A DNA stretch of 64,000 bases from assembly GCF_900109455.1 (NCBI RefSeq), contig NZ_FOAG01000005.1, forward strand, positions 1 to 64,000, written 5' to 3'. Of this stretch, positions 20,684 through 29,285 are shown piece after piece. How positions within the stretch are numbered: the stretch's first letter is position 1; each line of letters starts with the position of its first letter. A program made the translations under genes and the position numbers. Origin of the DNA: Roseovarius azorensis. GTDB taxonomy: Bacteria > Pseudomonadota > Alphaproteobacteria > Rhodobacterales > Rhodobacteraceae. The notes under the pieces are model-generated. The model was not told where the DNA came from and ran no database searches. It saw only the letters and a list, made by a program, of their open reading frames with translations.

Positions 20684-21265
20684 TCAGTCCTCCTCAGAAC
20701 CGCTATCGGTCTCGGTTTCAATCTCGTCAAAGTGGTCTTCGTTGATCACGCCAGCCGCCTTGCGCTGCCGCAGCATTTCGCGGATCAGTTCGTCGGTCAG
20801 CACCAGCTTGGCGTCAGACAGCCAGTCGAATTCCAGCCCGATGGTGCCTTCCTCGACATTGATCAGCACCTCGTTGCCCTCGACCCCCGCCAGCACGCCC
20901 TTGAAGCGCCTGCGCCCGTCGATGCCCTCGGCCGTTTCCAGCTTGGCCTCGTAGCCTTCGAACGCCTCGAAATCCTTGAGCCGGGTCAGCGGCCGGTCGA
21001 TACCGGGCGACGAAACCTCCAGCGTATAGGCATCCATGATCGGATCCTCGACATCCAGAATCGCGCTGACCGCCGTGCTGATCGCCGCGCAATCATCCAC
21101 CTCGATCCCGCCCTGCGGTTTGTCCGCCATGATCTGCAGCGTATGCGTCTTGCCGCCCATCAGCCGGACCCGCACCAGTTCATACCCGAGATCCTCGATC
21201 ACGGGTGTGATGATCTCGGCCAGCCGACGGTCAATCGCTGCCTTGGCAATCAGGTCGTTCGTCAT
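20684..21265 (-). CDS. rimP: Ribosome maturation factor RimP
   Basis: The 193-residue protein, starting at the ATG at 21265 ([20 protein letters not shown]), has the RimP N-terminal fold with [13 protein letters not shown] and [12 protein letters not shown] and the C-terminal SH3-like domain ([15 protein letters not shown]). It assists maturation of the 30S subunit. It is the first gene of the rimP-nusA-ylxR-infB operon. The ATG lies 13 bases downstream of a terminator-like hairpin and U-run, which may act as a leader attenuator. The tail is acidic and slightly longer than in E. coli (150 residues), as usual in this group. Confidence 0.95.
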   Translation of the reverse strand: MTNDLIAKAAIDRRLAEIITPVIEDLGYELVRVRLMGGKTHTLQIMADKPQGGIEVDDCAAISTAVSAILDVEDPIMDAYTLEVSSPGIDRPLTRLKDFEAFEGYEAKLETAEGIDGRRRFKGVLAGVEGNEVLINVEEGTIGLEFDWLSDAKLVLTDELIREMLRQRKAAGVINEDHFDEIETETDSGSEED

Positions 21266-21278
21266 CGTATCCAAGCAC

Positions 21279-21302
21279 AAAAAAACGGGCGCGCGGCCCG
21301 TT
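21279..21302 (-). terminator. Terminator-like hairpin in front of rimP (possible attenuator)
   Basis: On the minus strand AACGGGC-CGCGC-GCCCGTT is followed by a run of T (21285-21279). It is a textbook intrinsic terminator. It could end the upstream P1-peptidase transcript, but a promoter-like element (21356-21384) sits between the peptidase stop and this hairpin. Transcripts starting there would therefore meet the terminator before rimP. Confidence 0.8.
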
Positions 21303-21355
21303 GATCTAATCCGGTGGGCTGTCGGAGTGGACCCGAAAGCGCCGCTGTTGAGGGG

Positions 21356-21384
21356 CATATACGCTCCTCTCCCCGAGTCTGCAA
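21356..21384 (-). promoter_or_regulatory. Candidate sigma-70 promoter of the rimP-nusA-infB operon
   Basis: On the minus strand, TTGCAG (21384-21379), a 17-base spacer and TATATG (21361-21356) make a good promoter. The start point would be near 21349, giving an 80-base leader that contains the terminator hairpin at 21302-21279 before the rimP ATG at 21265. Confidence 0.65.
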
Positions 21385-21393
21385 GGCTTTGCT

Positions 21394-22398
21394 TCAAGAA
21401 TCTGCCGCGCCGAACCGCGCCTGCCAGCAGGGCAGCAAGTCTCCCGCCAAGGGTGTGGCGGCATGGACCGCCCGCGCGATTGCCCGCGCCATGACACAAG
21501 CCGCCGCATGGCCCAGCAACACCTGATCCGCCAGATCGGGCGCAGGTCGCGCGCCTGTGGCTGCGGCAAAAACCAGATCGCCATCCATCAGCGTATGCGA
21601 GGGCATCAGCGCGCGGGCAAACCCGTCATGGGCCGCCGTCGCGAGCCTTGTGCATTGCGCCTGCGTGAGCCGCGCATCGGTGGCCACGATCCCGATGGTG
21701 GTATTGCCATGCTGCGCCAGCTTGGTCGGCGCGAGCATCGGATCGGGATAATCCCGCGCGACGCCGCGCCCGCCATACTCATCCCCCATCTCGAACGGGG
21801 CCGCCCAGAACTCCGGCCCACTCCCCACCGTGGCCGACCCCAGCGCATTGACCGCCACCAGCGCCCCCACCGTCACGCCCGAGGGCAGCACGACCGAGGC
21901 CGAGCCAAGCCCACCCTTGAGATTGGCGGTGCCCGCCCCGGTGCCCGCGCCCTCAGTGCCAATCCCGAAATCTTCTGCCGCCGCCGCCAAGGCCGCACGG
22001 CCCAGCCCGTTGTAAGGGTTTTCAACCCAATCCTTGTCACCGCCATTCAGGAGATCGAACAGGATCGCCCCCGGCACGATGGGCACCCGCACGTCGCCCA
22101 CGGCAAACCCGCGCCCCGCCGCGCGTAACCCGTCCGCCACGCCCGACGCGGCATCCAGACCAAAGGCCGAGCCACCCGACAGCACCAGCGCATCCACCTG
22201 CTCAATCACCCGATCCGCGGCCAGCAGATCGGTCTCGCGCGTGCCCGGCGCGCCGCCCATCACATGCACGCCCGCCGTGAACGGTGCATCCGCCACCAGA
22301 ACCGTCACACCCGACCGCAGGCGCATGTCCCCGGCATTGCCCACCCGCAACCCGGCCACATCGGTGATCAGATTTCGCGCGCCCGGTTTCGTTTTCAT
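21394..22398 (-). CDS. P1 family (DmpA/BapA-like) aminopeptidase
   Basis: From the ATG at 22398 the protein has 334 residues. The N-terminal segment [16 protein letters not shown] is the P1-family opening, and [10 protein letters not shown] holds the serine expected to be exposed by self-cleavage in this Ntn-like family. [13 protein letters not shown] is another family motif. Members are DmpA-type D-aminopeptidases, beta-aminopeptidases, or uncharacterised; the substrate cannot be predicted. The frame stays open 19 codons upstream, but [13 protein letters not shown] is the natural start. It lies between dnaA and the rimP operon, all on the minus strand, with no obvious functional link. Confidence 0.82.
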   Translation of the reverse strand: MKTKPGARNLITDVAGLRVGNAGDMRLRSGVTVLVADAPFTAGVHVMGGAPGTRETDLLAADRVIEQVDALVLSGGSAFGLDAASGVADGLRAAGRGFAVGDVRVPIVPGAILFDLLNGGDKDWVENPYNGLGRAALAAAAEDFGIGTEGAGTGAGTANLKGGLGSASVVLPSGVTVGALVAVNALGSATVGSGPEFWAAPFEMGDEYGGRGVARDYPDPMLAPTKLAQHGNTTIGIVATDARLTQAQCTRLATAAHDGFARALMPSHTLMDGDLVFAAATGARPAPDLADQVLLGHAAACVMARAIARAVHAATPLAGDLLPCWQARFGAADS

Positions 22399-22507
22399 GC
22401 CGCAGCCCCCTATCGCTGTCGCAAACCCGCCTGCCAGATCCTGCCGGGTCGGCAAGAACGACTAGCAGGCCCGGGCGATGGCGTCGCCCCGATCAGGGCC
22501 AAGCAAT

Positions 22508-22529
22508 GGGGCGGCGCATTGGCCGCCCC
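22508..22529 (-). terminator. Probable dnaA terminator hairpin
   Basis: GGGGCGGC (22508-22515) and GCCGCCCC (22522-22529) form a perfect 8-bp stem with a 6-base loop, about 24 bases beyond the dnaA stop codon. The bases that follow on the minus strand (ATTGCTTGG) are only weakly T-rich, so termination is likely but not certain. Confidence 0.45.
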
Positions 22530-22552
22530 GTCACCGTCCCATTCCTGATCCC

Positions 22553-23908
22553 TCAGCCTTCCAGCGTGCGGCGCAGCAATTCCAGATCGTCGGCGATCTG
22601 TGCGTCCTGCACCCGCAATTCCTCGATCCGCTTGACCCCGTGCATTACCGTGGTGTGATCGCGCCCGCCGAAACGGCGACCGATCTCGGGCAGCGAGCGG
22701 CTGGTCATCTGCTTGCACAGATACATCGCCACCTGCCGTGGCCGGGCATAGCAGCGCGTGCGCTTGGGGCCGATCATGTCGCTGAGGCGAATATTGTAGT
22801 GATCCGACACCTTGCGTTGAATCTCCTCGACCGAAACCTTGCGCTCGGACGCGCGCAGCACATCGGCCAGACAGTCCTGCGTCAATTCATGCGTGATCGG
22901 CTGACGCACCAGAGAGGCAAAGGCAAAGAGCCGCGTCAGCGCCCCTTCCAGAGCGCGCACATTGGTGCTGATCCGGTGCGCCAGAAACTCCAGCACGCCG
23001 TCATTCAGAACCAGATCGGGATATTGCTGCCGGTAACGCTCGACCTTGGACTGCAGGATGCCGAGGCGCAATTCGTAATCCGTCGGATGCAGATCCACCA
23101 CCAGACCGCATTGCAGCCGCGACTTGATCCGTTCTTCGAGATTGGCAATCTCGCCCGGCGCGCGGTCGGCGGAAATGACGATCTGCCGATTTTGATCCAC
23201 CAGCGCGTTGAAGGTGTGAAAGAATTCCTCTTGCGTGCTGTCCTTGCCCGCGATGAATTGCACATCATCGACCATCAGAACATCGACCGAACGGAACACT
23301 TCCTTGAAATCCATCATCTTGCGGTCGCGCAGCGCCTGCACGAACCGATACATGAACTGCTCTGCCGAGAGATAGACGACGTTGAGCTCGGGATGACTGG
23401 TTTTCAGCTCCCATGCGATTGCATGCATCAGGTGCGTCTTGCCCAGCCCCACGCCCCCGTAAAGAAACAGAGGGTTGAATGTCGTCGGCCCACCCTCGGC
23501 CACGCGGCGAGCGGCGGCATGCGCCAGCTCGTTAGGTTTGCCCACCACGAAGGTGTCAAAGCTGAAACGTTCATCAAGCGGGGCTGCGGGCAGGAAACTG
23601 TCAATTTGCATCGAAATCGCCCCTGCGGTCGCATTCTTGGGCGCGCGCGTGGGGCGCGCGGCGCTGTTGGCCGCCACCTGAAAGGTTATGCGCCTGACAT
23701 GGGGGACAAGGGAACTCATCTGATAGAGGATCAGATCGCCGAAATGCTGAGAAACGTAGTTCCCAAGGAACGTGGTCGGGACATGGAACGTGGCGACCCC
23801 GTCCGATACGCTGGAAAACTCCAGTGGTTCGATCCAGTTCCGGAAATTGCTCTGCCCGACTGATTGTTGAAGTTTCTTCTTCAACTGGCCCCATTGTTCT
23901 TGTGTCAT
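22553..23908 (-). CDS. dnaA: Chromosomal replication initiator DnaA
   Basis: From the ATG at 23908 the protein has 451 residues, preceded by GGGGAAAC. Domain I begins WGQLKKKLQQSVGQSNFRNW. The AAA+ domain has Walker A (GGVGLGKTH) and Walker B (VDVLMVDDVQFI). Domain IV ends with the DNA-recognition signature RFGGRDHTTVMHGVKRI. It assembles on oriC to open the DNA. Unusually for this group, it is not followed by dnaN: dnaN, recF and gyrB lie 7-11 kb away on the opposite strand. An ATG nine codons upstream is possible but has a poorer ribosome binding site. Confidence 0.98.
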   Translation of the reverse strand: MTQEQWGQLKKKLQQSVGQSNFRNWIEPLEFSSVSDGVATFHVPTTFLGNYVSQHFGDLILYQMSSLVPHVRRITFQVAANSAARPTRAPKNATAGAISMQIDSFLPAAPLDERFSFDTFVVGKPNELAHAAARRVAEGGPTTFNPLFLYGGVGLGKTHLMHAIAWELKTSHPELNVVYLSAEQFMYRFVQALRDRKMMDFKEVFRSVDVLMVDDVQFIAGKDSTQEEFFHTFNALVDQNRQIVISADRAPGEIANLEERIKSRLQCGLVVDLHPTDYELRLGILQSKVERYRQQYPDLVLNDGVLEFLAHRISTNVRALEGALTRLFAFASLVRQPITHELTQDCLADVLRASERKVSVEEIQRKVSDHYNIRLSDMIGPKRTRCYARPRQVAMYLCKQMTSRSLPEIGRRFGGRDHTTVMHGVKRIEELRVQDAQIADDLELLRRTLEG

Positions 23909-24363
23909 GTTTCCCCGTTCCGCGACTTCTGTCAAACCATTGACACCGAAATATCCGTTACCACACCGGCAAAGCCGGACAATGCCGGCGCTTGATCAGA
24001 CACAATTCGTTTCGGGGTTCTGAATACAGAAGAGACATACCGTTGGCTCGATGCAACGGACGTCACGTCCTCATCAAACTTGCGCGCATTCCCAGGTAAA
24101 ACCCGTGCTTCGCGGCCCGTCCCAAAACCGCGCAGTCACCTACCTCAAAATGCTTTCGCAATGGACAAGACCAGAGCACGAATGCTCAGTTACAACGTTC
24201 GAGACGCATTTTGCGGCCCTCTGACGCTGATGCAGCCTGTCCCCCCAAGCGTGAATCGCAGGTTTGAAACTAGCAAGATCGCAGGAGTGCCGGCAACTTA
24301 TCATTGTGCTTGACAGCGGCTTTCAGTGAAAAGAATCTCCTGCCCTTACTGAAGCACAGGCAT
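23909..24363. other. Non-coding region between dnaA and rpsT
   Basis: This stretch of about 455 bases has no convincing gene and must hold the dnaA promoter and leader. On the minus strand a weak element TTGTCC-N16-TAACGG (23982-23955) lies about 50 bases before the dnaA ATG. A small inverted repeat CCGGC-AAA-GCCGG (23966-23978) overlaps it. Two GANTC (CcrM) sites occur, GAATC at 24253 and 24333, about the number expected by chance. I see no cluster of TTATCCACA-like DnaA boxes, so I do not call an origin here. Confidence 0.5.
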
Positions 24364-24364
24364 G

Positions 24365-24394
24365 AAAAAGGCACCGTTCGCGACGGTGCCTTTT
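24365..24394 (-). terminator. Intrinsic terminator after rpsT
   Basis: GGCACCGT (24370-24377), loop TCGCG, ACGGTGCC (24383-24390), flanked by AAAAA on the left and TTTT on the right, works in both directions. It lies 28 bases past the rpsT stop and insulates dnaA from rpsT transcription. Confidence 0.85.
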
Positions 24395-24418
24395 GCGTTC
24401 AATGGTTTAGCCTGACGC

Positions 24419-24682
24419 TTAGCCCAGCGCCTTGACCCGCGCCGCAAGGCGGGAAATTTTGCGCGAGGCGGTGTTCTTGTGGAAGACGCCCTTGGTCACG
24501 CCGCGCATCAGTTCGGGTTGCGCTGCGCGCAGCGCCGAGGCGGCCGCGTCCTTGTCACCCGAGGCGATGGCCTCTTCGACCTTGCGCAGAAAGGTGCGAA
24601 TCCGCGAACGGCGGGCCTTGTTGATCGCAAAGCGGGTTTCGTTCTGCCGGGCGCGCTTTTTGGATTGAGGCGTATTTGCCAT
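24419..24682 (-). CDS. rpsT: 30S ribosomal protein S20
   Basis: The 87-residue basic protein starts [19 protein letters not shown] and ends [11 protein letters not shown], matching bacterial S20 in length and sequence (for example [31 protein letters not shown]). It binds 16S rRNA early in 30S assembly. The ATG at 24682 is preceded by AAGGG. It has its own likely promoter upstream and terminator downstream. rpsT next to dnaA is the conserved arrangement in alphaproteobacteria. Confidence 0.97.
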   Translation of the reverse strand: MANTPQSKKRARQNETRFAINKARRSRIRTFLRKVEEAIASGDKDAAASALRAAQPELMRGVTKGVFHKNTASRKISRLAARVKALG

Positions 24683-24707
24683 TTGAATCAGACCCTTATC
24701 TTGGTTC

Positions 24708-24735
24708 GGTATATGTTTAATTGCACGCATACCAA
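24708..24735 (-). promoter_or_regulatory. Candidate rpsT promoter
   Basis: On the minus strand TTGGTA (24735-24730), a 16-base AT-rich spacer and TATACC (24713-24708) would start transcription near 24701, leaving a leader of roughly 20 bases before the rpsT ATG. Confidence 0.45.
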
Positions 24736-24846
24736 CCCGGGCCCCCAATCTCTGGGGTCAAGATTCCTGCCTGAGCGGGCATCACGCGCATGTCTGGCGC
24801 AGGCCTATACGCGACTTCTCCGGAAAAGCAAAGACCAAATCTGACA

Positions 24847-25665
24847 TCACTCCCCCAGCTTGGCATGCACCTCATCAAGATCAATCTCGCCGGTCGGCAT
24901 CTTGTTCGAGGGATTCTCGAAATCGTATCTGAACAGATTGAAATCGCGTTTGTATATCTCGTAGACCAGATGCATCGACAGATCGTCGAAATAGTCCTCG
25001 ACCGGATGGGCACGCCTGGGGCCGTGGCTTTCGGATTCATTGAACCGCGGGATCGTCTTCAGATCGACCGGGTGCGGGGTATCGACCGCGTCCAGCACCG
25101 CCTGCATGCCGTCGTTGAATTTCTCGGTCCAGAAAATCTTGTCATAGGTGCCGCCGTTCACGATGAAGGTCGAGATATGGCCTGACATCGACGACCAGTG
25201 GATGTCGGGTTCCATCGGGCGCTTCCAGCGGATGGTATCGCGCGCGAAAAGCAGGAAACGGCGAAAACTCTGGATCTGGTCAAACTCTTGCCTGCCGTCG
25301 TCGCCGCCCACCTGGATTCCGTATTTCTGGGTCAGCATCGGCACCAGTTTGCCGCGGTAGCGCCTGCCGTTGCGCTGGATGCCGCAAATCTTGTCGAAAA
25401 AGGAACTCAGGATGCGTGTGTAGGGGTTTCGCACGCAGGTAAACGCATAAGAGGCGTGGTTTTTGACATTGGCCTCGATCCGCGCCTGGCTGTCCTCAAG
25501 CGCCCATTTGTGCAGCCCGGTGGTCGCATCATGGATATCGCCGTCGAAAAACTCACCGTGGTCCGAGAAATACAGAATCTGCCCTATTGTGGAACAGGCG
25601 CATTTCGGCACGACACGGTAGACCATGCTTTCGCTCCGGGTCATCCATGTGCCGGGAAACCCCAT
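24847..25665 (-). CDS. Sulfotransferase family 2 domain protein
   Basis: The 272-residue protein carries the PAPS-binding signatures of Golgi-type carbohydrate sulfotransferases: VPKCACSTIGQIL (5'-phosphosulfate loop, about residues 19-31) and CVRNPYTRILSSFFDK (3'-phosphate loop, about residue 76 onward). It should transfer sulfate from PAPS to a glycan or other hydroxyl acceptor. The neighbour, divergent across a 150-base gap, is a GT14-like glycosyltransferase, so a sulfated surface glycan is a reasonable guess. The PAP by-product would be cleared by CysQ (1.0 kb). The acceptor is unknown, and no signal peptide is visible. Confidence 0.82.
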   Translation of the reverse strand: MGFPGTWMTRSESMVYRVVPKCACSTIGQILYFSDHGEFFDGDIHDATTGLHKWALEDSQARIEANVKNHASYAFTCVRNPYTRILSSFFDKICGIQRNGRRYRGKLVPMLTQKYGIQVGGDDGRQEFDQIQSFRRFLLFARDTIRWKRPMEPDIHWSSMSGHISTFIVNGGTYDKIFWTEKFNDGMQAVLDAVDTPHPVDLKTIPRFNESESHGPRRAHPVEDYFDDLSMHLVYEIYKRDFNLFRYDFENPSNKMPTGEIDLDEVHAKLGE

Positions 25666-25815
25666 TGATATCTGCCTCCGCGCGCCACATCCCGCTTTCT
25701 GCGGTTTTGACGATGTGTAACCTGTTCAAAAATCCAACGAAAGTCTGTTTATTCAGGCGGTGCTGATGGCTATTGCTGTAGACAACGCCAGAACGAGGGA
25801 GAAATTGTTTCCGCA

Positions 25816-27393
25816 ATGGCAAGAATTGCGTTCATCCTGCTCTGCCACAAGGATCCGCAGGCGATCGTCCGTCAGGCAGAGATGCTGACGGCCTCGGGCG
25901 ATTTCATCGCGATCCATTTCGACGCACGCGCCAAATCCGAGCATTTTGAAATGATCCAGACCGCGCTCAAGGACAATCCCAGCGTGGCCTTTGCCCGGCG
26001 GCGGATCAGATGCGGCTGGGGCGAATGGTCTCTGGTTCAGGCAACGCTTCATGCGATCGAGACCGCGCTGGAGTCATTTCCGAGAGCCACCCATTTCTAC
26101 ATGCTGTCGGGCGACTGCGCGCCAATCAAATCGGCCAGCTTTGCGCATGCCTTTCTGGACGCGGCGGATGTGGACTATATCGAGAGCTTTGATTTCTTCG
26201 AAAGCGACTGGATCAGGACGGGGATGAAGCAGGATCGCCTGATCTATCGCCACTTCTTCAACGAGCGCACGCAATCGCGCTGGTTCTATGCCGCCTACAA
26301 CCTGCAACGCAGGTTGCGCCTGACGCGCGCTATCCCCGACGACATTCAGGTTCAGATCGGCAGCCAGTGGTGGTGTCTGCGGCGGCGCACCGTCGAATGG
26401 GTGATGGACTTCACACGCACGAGGCGCGACGTGATGCGATTCTTCCGCACCACATGGATTCCGGACGAGACTTTTTTCCAGACCCTCGTGCGACACATGG
26501 TGCCGGAAACCGAGATCCGCAGCAGGACACTCACGTTCCTCATGTTCACCGCTTACGGGATGCCAGTGGCGTTCTATAACGATCACTACGATCTTCTGCT
26601 GGGTCAGGACTATCTCTTTGCACGCAAGATCAGCCCCGAGGCGCTCGACCTCAAACAGCGCCTCGGCACGCTCTACAACAACGCCGGCGCCAGTTTTCAG
26701 ATTTCGAACGAGGGGCGCAGCCTGTTCACCTTTCTGACCGCGCGCGGGCGCGAAGGACGGCGTTTTGCCCGCCGGTTCTGGGAAACCGAGAGCACCCTGG
26801 GGCGCGAACGCGAACTGCTCATCGTCGTCTGCAAGAGATGGCATGTCGCCAAGCGTTTCGTGGACCATATCCGTAAGGTGACCGGCCTGCCCGCGGTCGA
26901 ATACCTTTTCAACGAGGAAAACACCGCCCTGCCCGACCTTGGCGGGATTCAGCGGTCGCTGGGAAAACGCGCGCGCCATCGCCGGGCGCTCGTGCGGATG
27001 CTGTTCGAGTATTACCGGGCAGACCGGCTTGTCGTCTGCATGGACCCCGGCGATCTGGATATTTTGCAGGATTTCTGCCGCGACCGGGCGACCACGAAGC
27101 TGCTGGAAATCCAGTGCGCGTTCAGCGATGCCTACCTGATCGGCCATGCCAGGCGCGTCGGGCTGGCCGGGGAACAGTCCCCGCCCGAGACGCTGGCGCG
27201 GCTCTTGCCCACGATTCGCGGGGACATGATCCATGAGAGCGACCGCATTCGCGATGCACAGTTCGAGAACCACATGATCCTGCGCGAGCGCGATGGTCGC
27301 GATCAGCGGATCCGTCTGATACAAAGGTTCCTTGATATATCACCTGAAATGGCGCAGGAAATCGCCGACACGCACCACCTTTTTGCAGACTGA
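25816..27393 (+). CDS. GT14-like (core-2/I-branching) glycosyltransferase with a C-terminal extension
   Basis: The protein has 525 residues. The N-terminal 260 or so resemble beta-1,6-N-acetylglucosaminyltransferases: IAFILLCHKDPQ at the start, IHFDARAKS, MLSGDCAPIK, GSQWWCLRRRTVEW and IPDETFFQTL are the family landmarks. The remaining half (from about residue 300, ERELLIVVCKRWHVAKRF onward) is a separate domain that I connect with the uncharacterised DUF5928-type extension of roseobacter proteins. It presumably adds a sugar to a surface glycan in the cytoplasm. It is divergent from the sulfotransferase gene, which may modify the same product. Donor and acceptor are not predictable. Confidence 0.75.
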   Translation: MARIAFILLCHKDPQAIVRQAEMLTASGDFIAIHFDARAKSEHFEMIQTALKDNPSVAFARRRIRCGWGEWSLVQATLHAIETALESFPRATHFYMLSGDCAPIKSASFAHAFLDAADVDYIESFDFFESDWIRTGMKQDRLIYRHFFNERTQSRWFYAAYNLQRRLRLTRAIPDDIQVQIGSQWWCLRRRTVEWVMDFTRTRRDVMRFFRTTWIPDETFFQTLVRHMVPETEIRSRTLTFLMFTAYGMPVAFYNDHYDLLLGQDYLFARKISPEALDLKQRLGTLYNNAGASFQISNEGRSLFTFLTARGREGRRFARRFWETESTLGRERELLIVVCKRWHVAKRFVDHIRKVTGLPAVEYLFNEENTALPDLGGIQRSLGKRARHRRALVRMLFEYYRADRLVVCMDPGDLDILQDFCRDRATTKLLEIQCAFSDAYLIGHARRVGLAGEQSPPETLARLLPTIRGDMIHESDRIRDAQFENHMILRERDGRDQRIRLIQRFLDISPEMAQEIADTHHLFAD

Positions 27394-27402
27394 GGACGGC
27401 CG

Positions 27403-27789
27403 ATGCCCTACAGCTACGACGATCAGAATATCTTTGCCAAAATCCTGCGCGGCGAAATCCCGAACAATACGGTGCTGGAAACCGCACACAGCCTTGCCTT
27501 TCACGATATCCGGCCGCAGGCGCCGGTGCATGTGCTGGTGATCCCCAAGGGACCCTATGTCTGTTACGACCATTTCGCCGAGGCGGCCACAGATGCCGAG
27601 ATCGTCGATTTCACCCGCGCCGTCGGCGAGGTCTGTCGCATGACCGGCGTGCAACCGGGCGAGGGCGGCGACGGCTTTCGCGCCATCTCGAACACCGGCG
27701 AGAATGGCGTGCAGGAGGTGCCGCATTTTCACCTGCATATCCTCGGTGGCCGCCCCCTGGGCCGGATGCTGACGCGCACCGATCCCTGA
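27403..27789 (+). CDS. HIT family (HinT-like) nucleotide-binding protein
   Basis: The 128-residue protein has the histidine triad HFHLHILGG near the C-terminus and the N-terminal NIFAKILRGEIPNNTV found in HinT proteins. These are purine nucleoside phosphoramidases acting on AMP-linked substrates in the cytoplasm. It follows the glycosyltransferase by 9 bases in the same direction and may be co-transcribed, with no evident shared role. The length is normal. Confidence 0.9.
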   Translation: MPYSYDDQNIFAKILRGEIPNNTVLETAHSLAFHDIRPQAPVHVLVIPKGPYVCYDHFAEAATDAEIVDFTRAVGEVCRMTGVQPGEGGDGFRAISNTGENGVQEVPHFHLHILGGRPLGRMLTRTDP

Positions 27790-27864
27790 TCCGTCACCGC
27801 TTGCAGGTCGGTCGGGATACGCCCATATGAGGCGAAATCGCAGGCATGAAACAACAGGCAGACC

Positions 27865-28659
27865 ATGACATTTCGCAGCCGTATCGGCGCCATACTCGAC
27901 TCTACCGGGGTTCAGAACACCATCCTCGGGGTGATTCTGTTCAACGCCGTGATCCTGGGCATGGAAACCTCGGACCCGGTCATGGACCGGGCCGGGCCGC
28001 TGATCCTGCTTCTGGACAGGCTGTGCCTGTCGGTTTTCGTCGTCGAGATCGCGGCCAAGCTCTATGCACGGGGCGTTGCCGGGTTCTTCCGGCGTGGCTG
28101 GAACATCTTTGATTTCGTGATCGTGGGCATTTCGCTGGTGCCCGCCACGCAGGGCCTGTCGGTGCTGCGGGCGCTGCGCATCCTGCGCCTGCTGCGGGTC
28201 GTTTCGGTCGCGCCCTCGCTGCGTCGGGTGGTCGAGGGGCTGGTGAACGCCTTGCCGGGGATGGGCTCTGTCTTTCTGCTGATGGGGATGATTTTCTACA
28301 TCGGCTCCGTCATGGCGACCAAGCTCTTTGGCGCGACCTTTCCCGACTGGTTCGGCGATCTGGGACGCAGCGCCTATTCACTTTTTCAGATCATGACGCT
28401 GGAGTCGTGGTCGATGGGCATCGCGCGCCCGGTGATGGAGCAGTTTCCCTATGCCTGGGCATTCTTTGTGCCCTTCATCATGGTCACCACCTTTGCGGTG
28501 GTGAACCTGCTGGTCGGTCTCATCGTCAATTCGATGCAGGACGCGCACCATGCCGAGGATTCGGTCAAGACCGACAGCTACCGCGACGAGGTTCTGACGC
28601 GGCTGGCGCATCTCGAAACGCTCATCAAGGAGAGGCAGGGCAGCGAGCGCGTCGACTGA
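27865..28659 (+). CDS. NaChBac-type voltage-gated ion channel subunit
   Basis: The 264-residue protein has the six-segment plan of one bacterial sodium-channel subunit, which works as a tetramer. S4 (about 100-125, LRALRILRLLRVVSV) carries arginines at 102, 105, 108 and 111, one every third residue, as a voltage sensor needs. The pore loop contains the selectivity filter TLESWS at 178-183, identical in its core to NaChBac-family filters, and S6 follows (FFVPFIMVTTFAVVNLLVGL). A short C-terminal helix ends the chain. Roseobacter relatives are known sodium channels, so sodium selectivity is likely but not proven. It stands alone, 75 bases after the HIT gene. Confidence 0.9.
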   Translation: MTFRSRIGAILDSTGVQNTILGVILFNAVILGMETSDPVMDRAGPLILLLDRLCLSVFVVEIAAKLYARGVAGFFRRGWNIFDFVIVGISLVPATQGLSVLRALRILRLLRVVSVAPSLRRVVEGLVNALPGMGSVFLLMGMIFYIGSVMATKLFGATFPDWFGDLGRSAYSLFQIMTLESWSMGIARPVMEQFPYAWAFFVPFIMVTTFAVVNLLVGLIVNSMQDAHHAEDSVKTDSYRDEVLTRLAHLETLIKERQGSERVD

Positions 28660-28740
28660 CGGCGCATTGCGCAGGAAACGGGTCGATAGGCACCACCGGA
28701 CGCGGCAGGTTACGGGCCTGACACAACCGGAGACCCGCCC

Positions 28741-29205
28741 ATGATCACCTTCACCGCACTGCCCACCCCCATCGCCCGCGCCTGGCAGGCGGGCGCGCCC
28801 GATGCCTATGGCAACCCGCCAGAGCGCCATGTAGCGCAGGGCACCGGCAATCCCTGCCGCCACTGCCTGCGCTTCATCCCCGAGGGGGCAGGGATGCTGA
28901 TCCTGGCCCACCGCCCGTTCGACGGCCTGCATCCCTATGCCGAGACAGGGCCGATATTCCTGTGCGCCGACGCCTGCCCCCGGCATGAGGGCGCGGCGAT
29001 GCCGGAGATCCTGCGCGACAGTCCCGATTACCTGCTCAAGGGTTACAATGCGCAGGACCGCATCGTCTATGGCACCGGCAGGGTGGTGGCGGCGGCAGAT
29101 GTCGCAGGCTATGCACAAGCAGTGTTCGAACGATCCGACGTGGCCTATATCCATGTCCGCTCTGCCCGTAACAACTGTTATCAGGCGCGGATTGACCGCG
29201 GCTGA
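28741..29205 (+). CDS. DUF1203 domain-containing protein
   Basis: The 154-residue protein fits the uncharacterised DUF1203 family: GNPCRHCLRFIPEGA near residue 40 with a CxxC pair, GPIFLCADACPRH with two further cysteines, and SDVAYIHVRSARNNCYQARID at the end. The cysteines and histidines suggest a metal site, which is inference. The start follows GGAGA. It lies between the channel gene and pheS on the same strand. No function is known. Confidence 0.8.
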   Translation: MITFTALPTPIARAWQAGAPDAYGNPPERHVAQGTGNPCRHCLRFIPEGAGMLILAHRPFDGLHPYAETGPIFLCADACPRHEGAAMPEILRDSPDYLLKGYNAQDRIVYGTGRVVAAADVAGYAQAVFERSDVAYIHVRSARNNCYQARIDRG

Positions 29206-29285
29206 TCCCTCGTACTGGCGGACAATCGCTTGCACGCCGCGCCGATGCGCGCTAACTCGCCCAAGGCACCATTGGGGACAGGGCG

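Noticed and set aside
24080..24313. 77-codon open frame in the dnaA-rpsT gap
   Set aside because: It has no ribosome binding site, an arbitrary amino-acid composition and lies within the expected dnaA leader on the other strand. I treat it as chance.
23909..24418. Possible replication origin beside dnaA
   Set aside because: I looked for TTATCCACA-like DnaA boxes on both strands and an AT-rich unwinding segment and found neither. A DnaA-box scan and GC-skew of the whole chromosome would decide; in related groups the origin can lie elsewhere.
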